64,000 bases of DNA from Geojedonia sp051814705 (GCA_051814705.1 JBPWQW010000001.1:930001-994000); one strand, 5' to 3'. Counted from the stretch's first letter, positions 15,880 through 25,137 are shown. Notes: a model not told the origin generated them from the sequence alone. Numbers and translations are program-made.

Positions 15880-17519
15880 TGTTACATTATATTTTACAAA
15901 TCTTAATCTTTCAAGCTTTCTTTTTATTAGTATATGACGCATTTTTAAAAAAGGAAACTTTTTTTAATTGGAATAGATTGTATCTTTTATCAACCGCGGC
16001 CTTAACAGTTATATTGCCGTTTATTAAAATAGACAGTTTTAAAGATGTTGTTTCCCAACAATATATCATAAGGTTGCCAGAAGTTTTAATAGGCAACAAG
16101 GGGCAATTAAACACAAGTCAAGTATCATTTGAAACCATAGGCTTAAATTCACAATCCAGTTGGTCTTGGGATCTGATTTTATACACGGGTATGTTTATAG
16201 CTGTACTTTTATTAGGTTTTAAAGTCATCAAAATAGTACGTTTGCTTTCTCAAAACCCTAAAGAGAGAATGGGGCGTTTCCGTATTATTAAACTTATAGA
16301 TAGTACAGTGGCTTTTTCATTTTTTAATTATATTTTTTTAGGATCAAACCTAAGTGGAAAAGAGATAGAATCTATTTTAAAACATGAAATGGTTCATGTT
16401 AGGCATTGGCATTCACTTGATTTACTGTTCTTTGAATTTATGCGTATCATATTTTGGTTCAACCCTTTAGTTTATATGTATCAAAACAGAATGATGACAA
16501 TTCATGAATTTGTCGCCGATTCAAGCGCTTTAAAACATCAAGATAAAACTACCTATTATCAAAATCTTCTATCTCAAGTATTTGAAACAAAAAATATTTC
16601 ATTTATAAATCCATTTTTCAAACAATCATTAATCAAAAAACGAATCGTTATGTTATCAAAATCAAAGTCAAAACAAATTAACTTGTTAAAGTATACTATT
16701 TTATGCCCTTTAGTTTTAGGAATGTTGGTTTATACTTCGTGCGTTCAAAACGCTTACGGACAACAAGAGGATACTAAATGGGAAATCAAAAAAGTTAGCA
16801 ATAGCCCATTAATTAAAAAAATACAAGCGGTTAAAAGCCAAATTCAGATACAGGGTCATACAAATGAAGATGAAGATTATGGTTTAAACCTACTCTTAAG
16901 TTTGGTTAAAAGCAATGTATTAAACACAACTTTATTGAAAGAAATACAAGACTATGGGTCTTTAAAAAATAAGACACCACTTATGGAAAGAATTAACGAT
17001 TTGTTCGATCAAATACAAATCCAAGGAGAAGTAACAGAAGATGAAGAAAAGTCCTTAAAAAACTTGTTAATTTTGACCAGTGACAATGGATTTAAAGATC
17101 CAATTTTTGCAGATGTTTTACAGGATGTTGAAGTTCCATTTTCTGTAATAGATGAGGTGCCTATTTATCCGGGTTGTGAATCTTTCCTCACGAACGAAGA
17201 ACGAAAACAATGTATGTCCGACAAAATAGCACAGCATGTAAATGCCAATTTTAATACTAAACTTGGGAAAGAGTTGGGATTGACTGGAAGACAGCGTGTT
17301 AATGTGGTTTTTAAAATTGATAATCATGGAAATATTGTAGATGTTAGGTCTAGAGCATCACATCCAGCATTAGAGGAAGAAGCAATTAGAGTGATAAAAA
17401 CATTTCCTAAAATGATTCCTGGCAAACAAAAAGGGATAGCGGTTAATGTACCTTACTCATTGCCAATTATATTTGAAGTAATGGACGACAATAACAATCC
17501 AGAAAAACCTAAAAACTAA
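15879..17519 (+). CDS. M56 (BlaR1-like) peptidase fused to TonB-like C-terminal domain
   Basis: 546 residues. N-terminal membrane segments (about 4-22, 33-50, 98-118) and an M56 zinc-peptidase site, HEMVH (residues 169-173), with Glu210 in TIHEFVAD as probable third ligand. A further membrane helix (about 269-287) is followed by an extracytoplasmic part ending in a TonB C-terminal-like domain (VNVVFKIDNHGNIVDVR...HPALEEEAIRVIKTFPKMIPG...PYSLPIIFEV). Just before it is the module VPIYPGCESFLTNEERKQC common in Bacteroidota TonB-like proteins. Likely senses an envelope signal and cleaves the BlaI repressor. It overlaps the regulator by one base. Confidence 0.88.
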   Translation: MLHYILQILIFQAFFLLVYDAFLKKETFFNWNRLYLLSTAALTVILPFIKIDSFKDVVSQQYIIRLPEVLIGNKGQLNTSQVSFETIGLNSQSSWSWDLILYTGMFIAVLLLGFKVIKIVRLLSQNPKERMGRFRIIKLIDSTVAFSFFNYIFLGSNLSGKEIESILKHEMVHVRHWHSLDLLFFEFMRIIFWFNPLVYMYQNRMMTIHEFVADSSALKHQDKTTYYQNLLSQVFETKNISFINPFFKQSLIKKRIVMLSKSKSKQINLLKYTILCPLVLGMLVYTSCVQNAYGQQEDTKWEIKKVSNSPLIKKIQAVKSQIQIQGHTNEDEDYGLNLLLSLVKSNVLNTTLLKEIQDYGSLKNKTPLMERINDLFDQIQIQGEVTEDEEKSLKNLLILTSDNGFKDPIFADVLQDVEVPFSVIDEVPIYPGCESFLTNEERKQCMSDKIAQHVNANFNTKLGKELGLTGRQRVNVVFKIDNHGNIVDVRSRASHPALEEEAIRVIKTFPKMIPGKQKGIAVNVPYSLPIIFEVMDDNNNPEKPKN

Positions 17520-17534
17520 AAACCTTCATATTTG

Positions 17535-18671
17535 GTGAATAGAAGTATCGTTCAAATTTTAATGGTAATAATGATATGTAAAACTGAAGCTCAAACTTCG
17601 GTTTTGCGTCAGGCTGATAGCTTATATGCATATGGAAATTTCAGTAAAGCTATTACATACTACAAAAATTATGATAAGACCACTGAAGTCTATGATAAAA
17701 TAGCCAGAGCCTACATTTCCATTGGTAATTATGATGAGGCCTTAAAAAACTTTGAAGCCAGTTTAAAAGTCAATCCCAATGATGCCTTGTTAAAGTATGA
17801 ATATGCCAAGCTACTATCAAGAACAAAGCATTTTAAAGATGCTTCAATAGTGTTCAATGAATTGGTGTATTTGGATTATCGCAATCCAAATTATCATTAT
17901 GAACTAGGATTGGCATTGGAGCAATTGGGAGATTCAACAGCTATTAATAGATTTTGGTCTGCTTATGATTTAGATCCGACATATCAAAAAACGATCGTTA
18001 AAATAGCAAAACAATTTGTTGAAAAAAAGGAGTATGAGGCAGCCGAAAAATATATTAATAAAGGATTGGAAACTTATGCAAATAACGTAGAACTTATTAA
18101 CCTAAAAGCACAAAATTATTACATAAATGAGTACTATAAAAATGCTATAGTTTGGTTTGAAAAGCTTTTGCAACTCGGTGAAAATTCGGAATTTATCCAT
18201 CGAAAATTAAGTGTAAGCTATGCCAATACCTACCAATTCGAAAAAGCCATCGAGCAGCTTAAACTTGTTTTAAAAGACAACCCAGAAGATTCCAATACGA
18301 TGTATGTCATCGGGACGTATTATGAGGAGTTACAAGATTTTGAAAATGCCGAAAAATTTGTAAAGCAGTCCTTGGTTTTAAAAGATGTACCCTTAGACCA
18401 AGAGTATCAATTTTTGGGAAAGGTTTACAATCAGCAAAAAAATTATGCAGAAGCAATCAAAGCTTTTAAAAGGGCTGAGAAAGAAAATCCAGAGAATGAA
18501 TTTACTCAATTTCTTTTGGTGCTTACCAAAGATAAATATTATGCCGATTTGGATGCGAGAATTAAACTATTTGAAGATTTTAAATCGAAATATCCTAAAA
18601 GTATGTATTTCGAATTTGTTGAAGGACGCCTAAACGAGTTAAAAGAAGAAAAATTTATGAAAGAAGATTAA
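17535..18671 (+). CDS. Periplasmic TPR protein
   Basis: 378 residues from GTG at 17535; a TTG three bases earlier is the alternative start, and there is no suitable ATG before the signal peptide (MNRSIVQILMVIMICKTEAQ). The rest is a chain of about nine tetratricopeptide repeats (for example DKIARAYISIGNYDEALKNFEASLKVNPND and YVIGTYYEELQDFENAEKFVKQSL). A protein-interaction scaffold. It follows the M56 peptidase by 15 bases and probably belongs to its operon, where it may act on the same envelope response. Function beyond scaffold is unknown. Confidence 0.8.
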   Translation: MNRSIVQILMVIMICKTEAQTSVLRQADSLYAYGNFSKAITYYKNYDKTTEVYDKIARAYISIGNYDEALKNFEASLKVNPNDALLKYEYAKLLSRTKHFKDASIVFNELVYLDYRNPNYHYELGLALEQLGDSTAINRFWSAYDLDPTYQKTIVKIAKQFVEKKEYEAAEKYINKGLETYANNVELINLKAQNYYINEYYKNAIVWFEKLLQLGENSEFIHRKLSVSYANTYQFEKAIEQLKLVLKDNPEDSNTMYVIGTYYEELQDFENAEKFVKQSLVLKDVPLDQEYQFLGKVYNQQKNYAEAIKAFKRAEKENPENEFTQFLLVLTKDKYYADLDARIKLFEDFKSKYPKSMYFEFVEGRLNELKEEKFMKED

Positions 18672-18712
18672 ATTCTAAAAATATTGTACTTTTCAGTTTC
18701 AGTTAAAATTAA

Positions 18713-19201
18713 ATGAAACGCTTAATTCTTGTTTGTTACCTTCTTGTATTTGTTTCTTGTAATTACTTCGAGAAAAAGAAAGTCTATTCCGAAGATATTC
18801 TTGAAGAAGAGTTGCAAACCTTCAATTGGAACGATGTTGACGAATATCCAACTTTTGCTTCATGCGACCACACTTCTGGAAAAGAGAATAAAAGACAATG
18901 TTTTGAAAATACAGTATTACAACTACTTAATAATAACTTTGCTAAACAAAATATTGTAGTTACAGAAGATGTCAATGATACCATTCTTTTAAAGATTACA
19001 ATAAACAATCTAGGTCAGTTCTCTATTAATGACATGGTGTATAGTGAATTAACCAAATCCCAAATCCCCAATATCGATAGCTTGTTAATACACAGTTTTG
19101 ATTCCTTGCCCAAAATATATCCTGCTATAAAACGAAGCCAGCAAGTTACCACACAATTTAGTTTGCCTGTTGTGGTTCGAATTAATGACATCACAAATTA
19201 A
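18713..19201 (+). CDS. Lipoprotein with a TonB-CTD-like domain
   Basis: 162 residues. Lipoprotein signal peptide ending VSC (about residue 16). The segment DEYPTFASCDHTSGKENKRQCFENTVLQLLNNNF lines up with the module VPIYPGCESFLTNEERKQCMSDKIAQHVNANF in the M56 protein two genes upstream, including both cysteines and their spacing, and the end (LLKITINNLGQFSIND...FSLPVVVRI) follows the strands of a TonB C-terminal domain. So it is a free-standing relative of that domain. No energy-transducing membrane anchor, so not a classic TonB. Its stop region overlaps the convergent gene by 11 bases. Confidence 0.7.
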   Translation: MKRLILVCYLLVFVSCNYFEKKKVYSEDILEEELQTFNWNDVDEYPTFASCDHTSGKENKRQCFENTVLQLLNNNFAKQNIVVTEDVNDTILLKITINNLGQFSINDMVYSELTKSQIPNIDSLLIHSFDSLPKIYPAIKRSQQVTTQFSLPVVVRINDITN

Positions 19202-20051
19202 ATTTGTAGCCCAGCGTTAAGTTGGTAGAAAAGTTGCCATTATTTTCAATTAAAACCGCGAAAAGCTCGTCATAACGAATCGTGAAAAAACTTTTTTCGG
19301 ATAATCTAATATCAGCTCCAATCCCAAAAGTTAAAGGCACCTCTAAAACGGTTCCCTGAGTATCTAAAGTGGTGTCATTTGCTCCTGGAATGGTGTTTTT
19401 TAAAAAATTAAGGGTAGCCAATTTGGTTTGTCCATATAGACTAAAAGGTCTAGAGTTTATCACTCTAAATCGATATCCTAGTGCTAATTCGGTAGTTGTG
19501 TATTTAAAATCATTGGTTTTAAAAACATGTCTTAATTGCATAAACAGGGCATGTCTTTTAATTTGGTTGGCATCCAATAATTCCAACTCTGCTCCAAATT
19601 GAGGCGTGATTGAATTATTGGGGTTATTAATAAATGGACTATTAGTAATGCCGCCAAAAAAACCTAATAAAAGTTGAAGTTTGGCATTATAGATTGACGT
19701 TTTATAGTTTGGGTCTTGAGTTTGGTTATAGGTGTCGATGTAAGTCTTTAAATCAACTAGTGTTAGATTGACTTTATCTGTAGAAACATCTGTAAGATTT
19801 TGAAGTAGGGTCTTATATTCTTCAGTATACTTATGGTCCTTATTTTTTGTATTAACCAGTTCGGTTATGGTATGGTCTGTTGTTCTTACAAAATAGCGAT
19901 AGTGCCCATCAATAATATTCCAAAGTAAATCCAGTTGGCCTTCGACTTCAGTTTTAAGTTGAAGTGTTTCACCAGAAACTGTATAAGTGTCTTGCGCCAT
20001 TACTGAAGTAAAGCTTAATAAAAAGCATAAAATAAGACCTATTCTTTTCAT
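19191..20051 (-). CDS. Predicted outer-membrane protein, unknown family
   Basis: 286 residues. Signal peptide (MKRIGLILCFLLSFTSVMAQ). The N-terminal half is polar and partly helical (residues about 20-120); from about 130 the sequence becomes a series of alternating strands ending with a phenylalanine-containing terminal strand (NLTLGYKFNL), the usual end of an outer-membrane beta-barrel. Segments such as ELALGYRFRVINSRPFSLYGQTKL and LTFGIGADIRLSEKSFFTIRYDELF support a barrel. No recognised enzyme motif. Convergent with the TonB-like lipoprotein. Confidence 0.65.
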   Translation of the reverse strand: MKRIGLILCFLLSFTSVMAQDTYTVSGETLQLKTEVEGQLDLLWNIIDGHYRYFVRTTDHTITELVNTKNKDHKYTEEYKTLLQNLTDVSTDKVNLTLVDLKTYIDTYNQTQDPNYKTSIYNAKLQLLLGFFGGITNSPFINNPNNSITPQFGAELELLDANQIKRHALFMQLRHVFKTNDFKYTTTELALGYRFRVINSRPFSLYGQTKLATLNFLKNTIPGANDTTLDTQGTVLEVPLTFGIGADIRLSEKSFFTIRYDELFAVLIENNGNFSTNLTLGYKFNL

Positions 20052-20104
20052 CTGGAATCAGGATTTGAGATAAGTAAATCTAACAAAAATAAATGATACC
20101 AACA

Positions 20105-21229
20105 CTATGCGCGAAATGTTCGGCCTTTCCATTTATAGCCTTTGAAAATAGAAGCAAAGGCAACAAAGACGCTAAAAAAGGGGTATATCAGACTGGAAAA
20201 GATATAAGAAAATAGATACTGCTCTTGATTAAAAAAGCGCACGGTTTTAAACAGTAATAAAAAATCCAATCCAAATTTTATAAGGAAGGTATAGGCTAAA
20301 ACCCTTGGAGGGATAATACCCGCCAACGTGATCATCAACAAACAAATGATTAGAGCATTCATAAACAAAACAACTATCCCAGTAAGTTTGCCGAAAAGGT
20401 TGCTATAACTTGAAGTTTTAGCAGCCCATCGCAAGCGTTGGGATATAAGGTTTTTTAAATTAGATTCGGGTATGGTCGCTACCGTTGCATGAAGCGATTT
20501 AAGGTAAAAAAGTTGTTTTGGAGCGTATTTTAAGGCTTTTTCAAGTAAAAAAATATCATCGCCGCTCCCAATATGGCTGTTTCCTTCAAATCCTTTTACA
20601 GTTTTAAAAAAAGATAATGTGTAAGCTAAATTGGCGCCATTGCATAAAAATGGTTTTTTAATACCAAAACCACCCACGGTTGCACCTTGTAAGCTTAAAA
20701 AATCCAGAGTTTGAAAACGTTTTAAAAAGGAATTGACCTTTGTATATGTTACGGGTGCAACAATACATTTTGCATCATGACTTTGAATAAAACAGTCATA
20801 AGAGTCTAGCCAATATTTTGGCAAAATACAATCCGCATCGGTTGTTACGATCCACTCATTTTTGGCGTGTTTGATCGCCGTTAAAATGGCATCTTTTTTG
20901 GGAGCGTTGGTTTGCCTATTATTTTTGATAAGTTTAGAACCATTTTGGCAAGTCGTTAGAAATCGTTCTACAAGTCTTTCCGAACCATCACTTGAGTCAT
21001 CATCCACAAAAATGAATTCAAATTGATTTTTAGGGTAGTTAAGTTCTGAAATGGATTTTAATAAAGTAGGTACATGTTCGGCTTCATTTCTAAAAGGAAC
21101 AATGATCGTAAACTTAGTTTTGGCAGGAATATCTTTTAATGGAAAGTCTTCAATCTTATCAAATCCGTAAACAAAAAATCCGATTAAAACGACATAAATA
21201 AGCGTAATGATTAAGGCTATAAGTATCAT
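20105..21229 (-). CDS. Glycosyltransferase family 2
   Basis: 374 residues. N-terminal membrane segment, then a GT-A domain with FTIIVPFRNEAEHV, FVDDDSSDGSE, the DxD-like site in TTDADCILP, GSGDDIFLLEKAL and the QxxRW motif (SQRLRWAAK). Three to four membrane segments follow at the C-terminus (about 280-365). This arrangement is that of processive or polyprenyl-linked inner-membrane glycosyltransferases. Sugar donor and acceptor cannot be deduced. Probably monocistronic; the gene before it on this strand is 197 bases away and divergent. Confidence 0.9.
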   Translation of the reverse strand: MILIALIITLIYVVLIGFFVYGFDKIEDFPLKDIPAKTKFTIIVPFRNEAEHVPTLLKSISELNYPKNQFEFIFVDDDSSDGSERLVERFLTTCQNGSKLIKNNRQTNAPKKDAILTAIKHAKNEWIVTTDADCILPKYWLDSYDCFIQSHDAKCIVAPVTYTKVNSFLKRFQTLDFLSLQGATVGGFGIKKPFLCNGANLAYTLSFFKTVKGFEGNSHIGSGDDIFLLEKALKYAPKQLFYLKSLHATVATIPESNLKNLISQRLRWAAKTSSYSNLFGKLTGIVVLFMNALIICLLMITLAGIIPPRVLAYTFLIKFGLDFLLLFKTVRFFNQEQYLFSYIFSSLIYPFFSVFVAFASIFKGYKWKGRTFRA

Positions 21230-21429
21230 ATATGGTCAAGGGCTATTAAGTAAGGCCTTCAGTTTTTGTCAAGAGCCAACAAAAATATGGAAATTTGTTT
21301 GGGCAACTCCTATCGGATTGATCTAAATAAAATAAAATGTATCAATAACCAATGTCAATTTAAGAAGCACAAAAAAGAATTGTTTAGATTTGTAGAGAAG
21401 CCAAATGATTTTATAAATTATACTAATTG

Positions 21430-22074
21430 ATGAAAATGGATTTCAGTTTTAAGACCTATCTACTAGTTTTTTGTGTTGTTTTCGCTACATCAAGTCTGTT
21501 TGCCCAACGGGAAACTAACAAATGGAAAGCGCAACTTGCTCTGGGTCTTAATAGTCCTGCGCAATCAGGTTTTGTTGAAGGATTCCAAGGGAAATCCCTG
21601 AATTTTCCAACTTTAAATTTAGGCTTACAAAACATGTTCGAGAATCAGTTTGGAGCTAAGTTGGATTTTAGCTTTAACAGGATTTCAAATGATGATAGCT
21701 CCCAAGAATTTAAACTCAATTACTCCCGCGTTAATGCACAACTCGTCTTTGACCCTACAAATAGTTTATATTTTTTACCCCCACGCATGGGCGTTGTTCT
21801 GCATGGAGGTCCTGGCTACTCTTTTGTAAAACCATTAGGAAATTATGGCAATAACAACATCTCCTTTTTCAATGCCATGGCGGGTCTAGAAGTTCATTTT
21901 GGATTGGCCGAGCGCATGTCGTTGTTTGTGGACACCTCCTATATTTTAGGTTTTGGTAAAGATTTTGACCCTGTCACTACAGGGTATGGGGCCTTTAACG
22001 GGAATTTGTTGACTATCGCGTTTGGAATTACCTTTTCGTTAAGCGGATGCCAATATTGTACAGACAATGAGTAA
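21430..22074 (+). CDS. Outer-membrane beta-barrel protein
   Basis: 214 residues from the ATG at 21430; a TTG directly before it is also in frame. Signal peptide ends in SSLFAQ (about residue 26). The body has alternating strands with aromatic girdles and resembles the N-terminal barrel of OmpA-like proteins (WKAQLALGLNSPAQ, GVVLHGGPGYSFVKPLGNYGNNNISFFNAMAGLEV), but no OmpA peptidoglycan-binding domain follows; it ends shortly after with CQYCTDNE. Last bases overlap ruvC by 8, so translation may be coupled. A TAGATTTG box at 21385-21392 is a possible -7 element. Confidence 0.7.
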   Translation: MKMDFSFKTYLLVFCVVFATSSLFAQRETNKWKAQLALGLNSPAQSGFVEGFQGKSLNFPTLNLGLQNMFENQFGAKLDFSFNRISNDDSSQEFKLNYSRVNAQLVFDPTNSLYFLPPRMGVVLHGGPGYSFVKPLGNYGNNNISFFNAMAGLEVHFGLAERMSLFVDTSYILGFGKDFDPVTTGYGAFNGNLLTIAFGITFSLSGCQYCTDNE

Positions 22075-22621
22075 GGAAAAAATTATTTTAGGAATAGATC
22101 CTGGAACGACCATTATGGGTTTCGGACTTATAAAAGTGGTGGGAAAAACAATGACTTTTATTCAGCTTAATGAGTTGGATCTTAAAAAATATGAAGATCA
22201 TTACCTAAAACTAAAACTTATTTTTGAGCGTACTATTGAATTGATCGAAACACACCATCCAGATGAAATTGCTATTGAGGCTCCTTTTTTTGGAAAAAAT
22301 GTGCAAAGTATGCTTAAATTGGGTCGCGCTCAAGGTGTGGCCATGGCCGCTGGATTAAGTCGTGAAATTCCTATTACAGAGTATTCTCCAAAAAAGATTA
22401 AAATGGCTATTACGGGTAACGGAAATGCCAGTAAAGAACAAGTGGCCAAAATGCTTCAAAGTCTATTGAATTTAAAAACTATTCCCAAAAATTTAGATGC
22501 GACTGATGGCCTTGCAGCTGCAGTTTGTCATTTTTATAACGAAGGTAAAGTTGAGGGCACTAAAAGCTATACCGGTTGGAGCGCTTTTGTGAAGCAGAAT
22601 GAAGATCGGGTTAAAAAATAG
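22067..22621 (+). CDS. ruvC: Crossover junction endodeoxyribonuclease RuvC
   Basis: 184 residues. Resolves Holliday junctions in homologous recombination by paired nicks, working with RuvAB. RNase H-like fold with the conserved acidic residues visible: GIDPGT (Asp11), the IAIEAPFF glutamate, and the C-terminal ATDGLAAAVCH with two aspartates. Other family signatures: GFGLI, MLKLGRAQGVAMAA and GNGNASKEQVAKML. Full family length. Overlaps the beta-barrel gene by 8 bases, an unusual neighbour for ruvC but common in Flavobacteriaceae, where it often precedes hemW. Confidence 0.96.
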   Translation: MSKEKIILGIDPGTTIMGFGLIKVVGKTMTFIQLNELDLKKYEDHYLKLKLIFERTIELIETHHPDEIAIEAPFFGKNVQSMLKLGRAQGVAMAAGLSREIPITEYSPKKIKMAITGNGNASKEQVAKMLQSLLNLKTIPKNLDATDGLAAAVCHFYNEGKVEGTKSYTGWSAFVKQNEDRVKK

Positions 22622-22790
22622 TTGATTTGTTTTTCGTTAATGTGTTGATTTGTCATTCCTGCGAAATCGAAGGTCACGAATACAAAAGTTTAAAATGTGA
22701 ATCGATGAGTAAAGCAGGAATTTATTTTAATGAAAATAATTATTTAAAAACTGCCAACTGCCAACTGCCAACTGCCAACTGCGACTGAAA
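22621..22790. repeat. Short repeats between ruvC and hemW
   Basis: The gap holds a direct repeat GTTGATTTGT (22621-22630 and 22644-22653), an 8-bp inverted pair ATTCCTGC (22655-22662) / GCAGGAAT (22714-22721) set in a common flavobacterial context (GTCATTCCTGCGAAA), and four tandem ACTGCCA units (22750-22777) with a fifth variant unit. No gene. Confidence 0.7.
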
Positions 22791-22803
22791 ACTGAAGACT
22801 AAA

Positions 22804-23937
22804 ATGAGCGGTATCTACATTCATATTCCCTTTTGCAAACAAGCCTGTCATTATTGTGACTTCCATTTTTCTACTTCGCTAAGCAAGAAAGCGGATCTTG
22901 TTCACGCTTTGGTAAAAGAACTTAAACTCCGAAAGGATGAATTTAAAAACCAAACGATCAAAACCATTTATTTTGGAGGAGGAACACCTTCATTATTAAC
23001 GAATGAAGAATTGCGATTGCTGATTTCTGAAGTATACACTAATTACCAAGTCAGTGATAATCCTGAAATTACGTTAGAGGCCAACCCAGACGATTTAACA
23101 ATCAAACGCATCAACGAATTGTCCAATACACAAATCAACAGATTAAGCATAGGCATTCAATCGTTTTTTGCCGAAGATTTAAAATTGATGAACCGAGCTC
23201 ATAATGCGCATGAGGCAAAACAATGTTTACAAGAAGCCACAAAGCACTTCAACACTATTTCAATCGACCTAATTTATGGCATACCAGGATTGTCCCATGA
23301 GCGTTGGATTCAAAATATTGAAACGGCACTGTCATTCAACATGTCTCATATTTCCAGTTATGCCTTAACTGTTGAGCCCAAAACAGCTTTGGAGTCTTTT
23401 ATAAAAAAAGGCATCATTCAAAATGTGGATGATGCGTTGGCCGAAGAACAATTTTATATCTTGATTGAAAAATTGGAAGCTTCTGGGTTTATACATTATG
23501 AACTTTCCAACTTTGGGAAGCCAGATTGTTTTTCAAAACACAATACGAGTTACTGGCAAGGAAAACCCTATTTGGGTATTGGGCCTTCTGCACATTCGTT
23601 TAACGGAAATCAACGTAGTTGGAATGTGAGAAACAATTCAAAATACATAAAATCATTGAAAGAGTGCAATTTGCCAAGTGAACTAGAAACCTTGTCAATA
23701 ACTGATAAATACAACGAATATGTCATGACAGGATTGCGAACCATTTGGGGCATTTCGTTGAAAAAAATAGAACAGGATTTTGGGAAACACTATAAAGCAT
23801 ATGTTTTGCAACAGGCTAAAAAACATATTGACCAACAATTATTGTATATTGATGGGGACAAAGTAATCGTCTCTAAAAAAGGAAAATTTTTAAGCGATGG
23901 CATCGCTTCAGACCTATTTAAAATTAACAAATCTTGA
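22804..23937 (+). CDS. hemW: Radical SAM heme chaperone HemW
   Basis: 377 residues. Radical SAM iron-sulfur motif C-x3-C-x2-C at Cys11, Cys15, Cys18, followed by Phe at the place where HemN has a fourth Cys, plus the HemW HNxxYW motif (KHNTSYWQGKPYLGIGPSAHSF). Other signatures: YFGGGTPSLL, EANPDDLT, RLSIGIQSF, DLIYGIPG. The family was long annotated as oxygen-independent coproporphyrinogen oxidase but acts as a heme-binding chaperone for respiratory enzymes. C-terminal HemN domain present. Overlaps the next gene by 4 bases (TTGA). Confidence 0.93.
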   Translation: MSGIYIHIPFCKQACHYCDFHFSTSLSKKADLVHALVKELKLRKDEFKNQTIKTIYFGGGTPSLLTNEELRLLISEVYTNYQVSDNPEITLEANPDDLTIKRINELSNTQINRLSIGIQSFFAEDLKLMNRAHNAHEAKQCLQEATKHFNTISIDLIYGIPGLSHERWIQNIETALSFNMSHISSYALTVEPKTALESFIKKGIIQNVDDALAEEQFYILIEKLEASGFIHYELSNFGKPDCFSKHNTSYWQGKPYLGIGPSAHSFNGNQRSWNVRNNSKYIKSLKECNLPSELETLSITDKYNEYVMTGLRTIWGISLKKIEQDFGKHYKAYVLQQAKKHIDQQLLYIDGDKVIVSKKGKFLSDGIASDLFKINKS

Positions 23938-24683
23938 TAGCAACACTACAATACCATTCGAAAACCTATAAAATTGATGTATCAAAACCTTTGGATATTT
24001 CTATACCATTGCGAGCTTCAAAAAAGAATGTGAATGCATGGTATTTAGACGAGCCCAAAATTGAACCCGTAAAAATGGGGGATTGGATTGGCAAGGTTTC
24101 AGAAGGCGCCGATGTTAATTTTAATTCCATTTGGTTTAATCCTCACGCCCATGGCACGCATACTGAATGTGTTGGTCATATTACCAAGGAGTTTTATTCC
24201 ATCAATAAAAATTTAAAGCAGTTTTTCTTTTTGGCAGAAGTTATCACAGTTGCGGCTGAAAAACTTAAAGACGATTTCGTGATTTCAAAAAAACAAATTC
24301 AGGCAGCTTTGGGAAACAAAAAGCGCGATGCTGTGGTAATAAGAACAATTCCCAATATGAACGATAAGTTGTCAAAACACTATTCCAATACCAATCCAAC
24401 TTATCTTTTGGAAGAAGCCGCGGTTTATCTCAAAGAAAAAAACATCAAACATCTGCTCATTGACTTGCCAAGTGTAGATAAAGAAAAGGATGGAGGCAAA
24501 CTTTTGGCTCACAATGCTTTTTGGAACACTAATGGGAAATTGCGATTGGATGCCACGATAACCGAACTTATTTATGTGCCAAACAAAGTAAAGGACGGCA
24601 CGTATTTTTTAAATTTACAAATTGCACCTTTTGAGAATGATGCTTCTCCAAGTAAACCTGTATTGTACAAAATAATTGGATAA
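23934..24683 (+). CDS. Cyclase family protein (kynurenine formamidase-like metal hydrolase)
   Basis: 249 residues. Metal-binding motif NPHAHGTHTECVGHI corresponds to the HxGTHxDxPxH signature of the cyclase superfamily (kynurenine formamidase, isatin hydrolase), with Asp replaced by Glu; the downstream segments LLIDLPSVDKEKDGG and AHNAFW are also typical. The start is a TTG that overlaps the hemW stop. Reaction likely amide or ester hydrolysis; substrate not deducible. Part of a tight three-gene operon with hemW and the MmcQ-like gene. Confidence 0.85.
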   Translation: MIATLQYHSKTYKIDVSKPLDISIPLRASKKNVNAWYLDEPKIEPVKMGDWIGKVSEGADVNFNSIWFNPHAHGTHTECVGHITKEFYSINKNLKQFFFLAEVITVAAEKLKDDFVISKKQIQAALGNKKRDAVVIRTIPNMNDKLSKHYSNTNPTYLLEEAAVYLKEKNIKHLLIDLPSVDKEKDGGKLLAHNAFWNTNGKLRLDATITELIYVPNKVKDGTYFLNLQIAPFENDASPSKPVLYKIIG

Positions 24684-25045
24684 TGAACATTGAGCAACTT
24701 CGCGACTATTGCTTGAAAAAAAAGGGCGTCACAGAGCATTTTCCTTTTGATGAAGACACCCTTGTGTTTAAGGTCATGGGAAAAATGTTTGCTCTATTTC
24801 CATTGGAAAATTGGGAAGCTGGTAAAGGTTGGGTGAATTTAAAAGCAGACCCAGAATATTCCCAAGAACTTCGTTCGGAATATGAAAGTATTCAACCAGG
24901 ATGGCACATGAGCAAGACCCATTGGAATTCGGTTTATATTTACAAAGGAGAATTACAATCTAAATTTGTGCTACAACTCATAGACCATTCCTACGAAATG
25001 GTTGTTAAAAGTTTACCTAAAAAACTTAAAGAGCAGCTAAAGTAA
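24683..25045 (+). CDS. MmcQ/YjbR family protein
   Basis: 120 residues. MmcQ/YjbR (CyaY-like fold) signatures: LRDYCLKKKGVTEHFPFDEDTLVFKV, the conserved GKMFAL, a KADPE motif and PGWHMSKTHWNSVYI. These small DNA-binding-like proteins have no established function. The start overlaps the cyclase stop by one base (TAATG), so translation is probably coupled. Confidence 0.9.
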   Translation: MNIEQLRDYCLKKKGVTEHFPFDEDTLVFKVMGKMFALFPLENWEAGKGWVNLKADPEYSQELRSEYESIQPGWHMSKTHWNSVYIYKGELQSKFVLQLIDHSYEMVVKSLPKKLKEQLK

Positions 25046-25103
25046 TCTATTGTTTTATAAGCCATTAAATTGTTTGTATAAACAATAAGCCAGAAAAATT
25101 TTG

Positions 25104-25137
25104 TATATTAGACATTCGAAATGTTTATTTCTCCCCC
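25104..25137 (+). promoter_or_regulatory. Candidate promoter and C-run leader
   Basis: TATATTAG (25104-25111) followed by GTTTATTTCTCCCCC (25123-25137), the same pairing as seen before the ASST gene at 3352. Upstream is an inverted repeat ATTGTTT-GTAT-AAACAAT (25069-25086). The downstream leader to the ATG is over 100 bases. Confidence 0.35.

Noticed and set aside
15517..17519. BlaI/BlaR1 pair as beta-lactam resistance
   Set aside because: No beta-lactamase is present and the peptidase lacks a penicillin-binding sensor; such pairs are general envelope regulators in Bacteroidota. The same holds for 38893-40760.
22750..22784. Tandem ACTGCCA units as a CRISPR array
   Set aside because: Units are 7 bases with no spacers; it is a simple tandem repeat.
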